From positions 29,562,118-29,626,117 of the forward strand of contig CM033106.1 in the NCBI GenBank assembly GCA_019321725.1: 64,000 nt of DNA. Direction: 5' to 3'. Source of the stretch: Paulownia fortunei. Taxonomy: Eukaryota; Streptophyta; Magnoliopsida; Lamiales; Paulowniaceae. The notes beneath the pieces are model-generated. The model was not told where the DNA came from, ran no database searches, and saw only the letters and a program-made list of their open reading frames with translations. Within the stretch, counting starts at the first letter, position 1, and every line of letters starts with the position of its first letter. Positions 59,101 through 64,000 of the stretch are shown in pieces. Position numbers and translations under genes: made by a program.

Positions 59101-60426
59101 TAATTTTATAAAGTTATTCTTTTGAAACTATATAATTTAAAAATATCCCATCATCTCATTCATAGAAAATCATAATCCAAATACATTTTCATTCTATATA
59201 TACACACACGTACAATCCAATCTTTCCACACAACTAATCCAGATACATTTTTTATTTCTACAAGAAAATTTAGTGATTTTAACTTTAGAAACACTTGAGA
59301 AATATGACTTGAAAAGTTTATCCATAAAAAAATTTATGATTTTCAAGAAGAAAAACTGCATAAAATAAGTGGCTATATTTTGTAGTCAAGCTTAAATTTA
59401 AGCCAATCTTCATATTGTACAAGCTTAACTATATGATGTGATTAACAGAGAAAGAGTAGATTCAATGTAGGATAAATAATTTTCTTTATCTGTTTTGACT
59501 TTGAATTATAAAAAAAAATACAAACAAGGACATACAAAAGGGAAAACATTCTAGGATTCCCTATGTTCAAATCCCCCTCTTTATGTTTACTTTGATGGAT
59601 GAAAATGATATTGTTGCAGTTTTCCTTCAATCCCTCATTTTCCATCTCCTAGGATTAGAGTTTCATTAAAAAAATATTGTGTTAGATAAATAATTAAATA
59701 TATATTGAATTTAAAGAAAAAAATGATAATCTCAATCATTGTTTGCCTTATGCTACGTCTATAAAATGATCTTGATATGCATAGAATAAAAATATATTTG
59801 AATATCAATCTTATAATATATTTATACTATACAAAAAAAATATATTTTAAATTTTTTTATTATAAATTCAACTGCATAGTTTATTGCATTCAATTGATTA
59901 TTCACCACTTATAAAATTAAAATATATAATAATAATTAATATAATAAAATAAAAATATGATAAAATTTACAATAATAAAACATCGAGAGCAGGAGGACTC
60001 TTGTTGCCGGTGTATCATAGAGTTTTACCCTAACCAAACACACCCAAAACACCCAAACAGCAACTTCCAGCCGTCAATTCAAAACCAGTAGCTGTTCGCT
60101 CCACCCAAATCCAACCGTTAGATCTAAAATGGAAACGGGCCCATTTCACCACCGCGTATCTGCTGGACCCACCAGTAGCTGTTCTCCCCGAATCGACGGT
60201 CCCTATCCAACCTTGCCATCCATATACGGTTCAGATTCAATATCGTCAAATACAATGCCACACGTTGAATCCACCCTAGATCCGTCATACTTCTTTTTAT
60301 TCTCTCGCCAGCCGACTTCATAAGGACTCTCTCTCTCTCTCTCTGAAACCTGGTTTCTCCGACCAGGTACCCTACCTCTCGCGAAGACTCAAACTTGCAG
60401 GGAGGGGTAATTTCGGGAGAGGAAAA
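56119..60426. other. Long AT-rich spacer and RBP47 upstream region
   Basis: 3' UTR to about 56,300, then AT-rich DNA without a gene. A G run at 58,182-58,206 could form a G-quadruplex. A 'ggcgtgtttggaacgg' at 58,376 resembles the end of a TIR element, but no partner was found. The last 400 bp are GC-richer: a GGGCCCA at 60,137-60,143, a 14-bp direct repeat 'accagtagctgttc' at 60,084 and 60,171, and a CT run at 60,329-60,344, which fits a promoter and leader. Confidence 0.5.
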
Positions 60427-63400
60427 ATGAACGGTGGAGATTTGAATCAGCAGCAGCAACAGCAGCAACAGCAGCAGCAGCAGCAGATGCAGCAGCAGCA
60501 GTGGGTGGCGATGCAGCAGTACCAGCAGCAGTGGATGGCTATGCAGCAGTATCCTGCGATGGCGATGCAGCAGCAGATGATGTACAATCAGCATTACGTG
60601 CCGTACTACCACCCTCACCCCCAGCAGCAGCAGCAGCAGTATCAGCAGCAACCGCCGCCGCAGCCGCCGAAGCAGAATAATCAGATTCAGAGCTCGGGTG
60701 AAGATAACAAGACGATCTGGATTGGAGATCTCCAGCAATGGATGGATGAAGGTTATCTCCAGTCATCCTTTTCTCAAACTGGAGAGGTAATAGAAAGGTT
60801 TTTTTTTTTCTCTTCATTTCTTTTATTTGTGTTGGGAGATTTAATGCGTGTTTGGTGATTACTTACTGAATTGTTAGTGTTGTATATTTTTGTGATTTGT
60901 AGCGTGTTATAACTGTAGAATTTGGATAGCAACTTTACTGAATTGAATTCTCTGTTTCTGTTGAATAATTTTGGTGATCTGTCTACTTTGTCCCTTCGCT
61001 TGAATACTGTGTTTTAATTTGTAAGGAAATCAAAGTAGGATAATTAGATCTTATTTGACTTGTCACCATGAAAGTGAAGATGAAATGCCGGTTATGATTT
61101 ATGTGGAGATACATAACGGTACTAATGATGGAAAAGTGTAGGAGTAACTTTAGAACAAAAAGATATTTAAATAGCAACTGATACTCATGCATTTACATCT
61201 TGTAGTCTTTGTTTGAATTGGTTTTGTAAGGCTAACTTCTATAATTCTAACATATGTATGTTTCTAAGGGTGGTGGGTTAAATCACTTCAGCTAAAACAT
61301 TTTCAGGTAACATTGATAAGACCCATGCAAATTTTGAGAGGAATTTGAAAATAAATATGCACTTAATGTGCATATTTAAAAAGGGAAAGATTATATATGC
61401 TCTTAATGTGCATGCTTAAAAAGGGAAAGAAGATAACAAATAGTCATTGTGAGGTAAAATGGTTTGAACCATGATCTTAAGCTCTCAAGATTAATGCAAT
61501 GGCAAGTTCTACTTGAAGATTGGTTTGTCTTGCACAACTTGATAAAGTTACATGATATGAGGACTGGCCTGTTGTGTAACACTGATGGCTTTTGCTAGTC
61601 GAAGGGCCTTGTAGACCATCATTGATCAAGCATATATTGGAATATATGAGATATCAATAATCAAGTTGACAATTTGATCCCAGCAGAGGAAGTGTGTTAT
61701 GCTTAGGGGTGACAATATGGGTGTGGACCATAGGTCCAACCAAACCCAATTAGTTTTGGGTTGGGTTGGGTTGGGTTGGATCTTAAATTGGGTTTAGGTG
61801 GGTCTGTTGGATTTTGGGTCCAGCCTCAAAAAGTAAACTAAAAATGTGATAAATTACAAAATCACTTTATAGTAATATTTTTTTACTTTTAAACAAAATT
61901 CTGATGGATACCCCAAGATCTTTAATTGTATATCATTGAGCAAAATGCCTAAGTGGATTAGGCTTAGGTGGGTTGTTGGATTGTTGGTCAAATTCAAAAA
62001 GAAACCTAAAACTCAATAAATATAAAAAATCAATCTTACAATATTCTTCTACCTCTACAAAACTTTAATACATCTCCCCAACCCCACATTTTTAACTATA
62101 TGCAAGTAAGCAAAATGATCAAATTGTTCCTAAAAGACAAAAACATATGAGTGAGCATGAAGAATTATCAAAACCTTCCTAAATGACAATATGAATATGT
62201 CAAAACATGGCTAAAACACCAATTAGAAGGTCATAAAACTTGCTTAAGTGACAAAAAATCATCCATAAAAGTTAAAAATTACCTAATTTTTCTTAAAGAG
62301 CTTAAATAATATATAGAGATATAAAAATAACTTAAACACCCCAAAATATTCAAAATAACAAATGAATATGCAATTGATTAAATCACCCCTTAAAGGCTAA
62401 AAAATGTATAAACATGAAAATTACAAAAAAAATCCTAAATGGTCAAAGTGACATGGGTATATAAAATGACTCAGCACTCGTACATAGTTAAAATAAGATA
62501 TGGACATAGAAAAATGAGAAAAATTGAGAAAAATGAAAACCCACTAAACTAGATTTGTAGATCTAAAAATATTGGGTTGAGGGTCCAAAATATGTTCAAT
62601 TGGTCTTTTTTGGGTCCAATTAGAGAAATGAATTTACATCTTATGTAGTATTTTTTAAATAACTTTAACAATTTCAAAAATATACTTTCAAAATTAACGT
62701 GGTATGTGAGTGCTGAGCTTTGAAAGATTGTCCTCCAATTACTTGGCAATAATTCTTGTTTCAAGGATCACCCATGCACAAATAAAGATATTATTCCATC
62801 TTTTTCGTAATTTATGCTCTCAGGACATTTACTTTATGCAAACTTCTTGGACTAGCTTTGTATCTAGTACAGTTTATAGATGCTAATGTATCCCTATAAT
62901 GGTATTATCTGATACCCACGGGTATACCTTTATCAATGTTTTTTTTCACATGTTACATCTTTATGTTTGAACTAACATTGCATTCTGAATGCATCATAAT
63001 GTGAAATGAAGATTGGTATATTTCTTTTGTTACTTCTTAAATGTGTTGGGAACTACAGCTTTATGCAATATTTGTATTCTCTATTTATAGATAATCACTT
63101 CTGATATCCAAACATGTAGGTTGTTTCAGTCAAGATAATCCGCAATAAGCAGACTGGTCAATCTGAGAGATATGGATTCATTGAGTTCAATTCTCATGTA
63201 GCAGCAGAGAAAGTTCTGCAGAGCTACAATGGCACCATGATGCCAAATACAGAGCAACCCTATCGCTTAAACTGGGCAGCCTTTAGCACTGGTGATAGGC
63301 GCCCCGATACTGGTTCTGATTTGTCAATATTTGTTGGAGATTTGGCTACTGATGTTACTGATGCGCTATTGCATGATACCTTTGCTAGTAGGTATCCATC

Positions 63401-64000
63401 CGTCAAAGGTGCAAAAGTGGTGGTTGATGCAAATAGTGGCCGTTCCAAAGGCTATGGCTTTGTCAGGTTTGGCGATGAAAATGAGAGGTCTCGAGCCATG
63501 AATGAAATGAATGGTGCGTATTGTTCTAGCAGACCTATGCGAGTTGGTGTTGCAACCCCAAAGAAACCTTCGTCACAGCAACAATATTCTTCACAAGGTG
63601 CAACATAATTTTTTTTTTGTAAATTCAAGTATTTTATGCTCTACTGGTCATTCCTATTATCTACGGAAAAGAATGCCTATAGCATGAACATTTTCCTAAT
63701 TTAGTTTCACTGTTCCTTTGATTTATATTAATAAGATGTCTTTTTAGTGAGTTATGGTTCATGCGTTCTCAACTAGGTTTGTAATATGACCCATTTTAAC
63801 ACTTTTTCCCAAAATTTTTGGTTTAGCTGTTGTATTGGCCGGTGGATATGCAAATGGTGTTGTGCCCCAAGGTCAGTCTGAGAATGACTCATCCAACACA
63901 ACAGTAAGTCCTGCTCCACTTTGGAAGTCGGTTATCTCAAGTTAAAGATATTCATTTATCCATAGCACCCATGTTTCTTGTAGATATTTGTGGGAGGACT
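60427..64000 (+). CDS. RBP47: RBP47-type RNA-binding protein, 5' part (runs off the edge)
   Basis: Exons: 60,427-60,786, 63,120-63,597, 63,827-63,903, and 63,984 to the window edge, all in frame. The N-terminus is glutamine-rich (a run of about 13 Q, then further Q, M and P-rich blocks to about residue 85), a low-complexity prion-like region. RRM1 starts near residue 95 (KTIWIGDLQQWMDE) and is split by the first intron; its RNP1 is RYGFIEF. RRM2 is at about 188-266 (LSIFVGDL; RNP1 KGYGFVRF). RRM3 begins at the right edge with IFVGG. This is the architecture of plant RBP47/UBP1 poly(A)/U-rich RNA-binding proteins, which are nuclear and move into stress granules. The first intron is 2.3 kb and holds repeats. 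Confidence 0.93.
61357..61432 (+). repeat. Tandem repeat with palindrome in the RBP47 intron
   Basis: Two copies of a unit of about 40 bp ('cttaatgtgca' followed by 'ttaaaaagggaaaga') lie side by side. The first copy contains the palindrome AATATGCAC-TTAAT-GTGCATATT. Confidence 0.7.
61700..62620. repeat. Probable old insertion in the RBP47 intron
   Basis: It begins near 'taggggtgacaatatggg' and a GGGTT repeat (61,760-61,782). Plant hAT-type elements often start with a motif like TAGGGGTGGCAA. GGGTCCAA motifs recur at the far end (62,582, 62,613). There is no coding region and no certain terminal repeat, so the class is uncertain. Confidence 0.3.

Noticed and set aside
59561..59576. 'gttcaaatcccc', like a tRNA T-arm
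   Set aside because: No acceptor stem, D-arm or anticodon arm can be paired around it.
60124..60738. 204-codon leucine-rich minus-strand ORF
   Set aside because: It is the antisense shadow of the CAG repeat tract and leader of the RBP47 gene.

Overview
This window is nuclear DNA from a flowering plant, most likely a eudicot. The genes have GT-AG introns, the spacers are very AT-rich and full of microsatellites and MITE-like insertions, and the gene families are plant-specific (KRP cell-cycle inhibitor, plant B3 factor, plant carboxylesterases, RBP47). I cannot name the species from sequence alone.

Layout. (1) 1-10.4 kb: AT-rich spacer around one four-exon KRP/ICK cyclin-dependent kinase inhibitor (5.0-6.2 kb, +). 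(2) 10.4-15.3 kb: a seven-exon DUF829/TMEM53-like alpha/beta-hydrolase (+), with a possible tiny divergent ORF sharing its promoter. (3) 15.9-17.0 kb: a dead PIF/Harbinger-derived element. (4) 18.3-22.5 kb: a B3-domain gene (+) whose 3' part looks broken. (5) 24.5-50.5 kb: a tandem array of carboxylesterase (CXE, alpha/beta-hydrolase fold-3) genes, all single-exon and all on the minus strand. It holds nine intact genes, here called CXE1 to CXE9 from left to right, plus at least five relics. (6) 52.8-56.1 kb: a six-exon membrane-anchored sulfotransferase-like P-loop gene (+). (7) 60.4 kb to the right edge: the 5' part of an RBP47-type RNA-binding protein gene (+).

The array is the core of the window. 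CXE4, 5, 6 and 8 are close paralogues that look cytosolic. CXE7 and CXE9 are diverged. CXE1, CXE2 and CXE3 have gained an N-terminal signal peptide and, at several sites where the cytosolic copies have none, N-glycosylation sequons. They look like a secretory-pathway branch of a normally cytosolic family. Their substrates cannot be read from sequence; related plant CXE proteins act as esterases, or as dehydratases and cyclases in specialised metabolism.

The array history is partly readable. A segment running from inside the B3 gene (about 22.04 kb) to the catalytic-serine codons of a CXE4-like gene was duplicated in tandem. Its junction is kept at about 29,331, where a truncated CXE4-like pseudogene is joined to a second copy of the B3 3' end. 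Copy 1 later received a 1,020-bp Tourist-like insertion flanked by TAA; copy 2 keeps the empty site.
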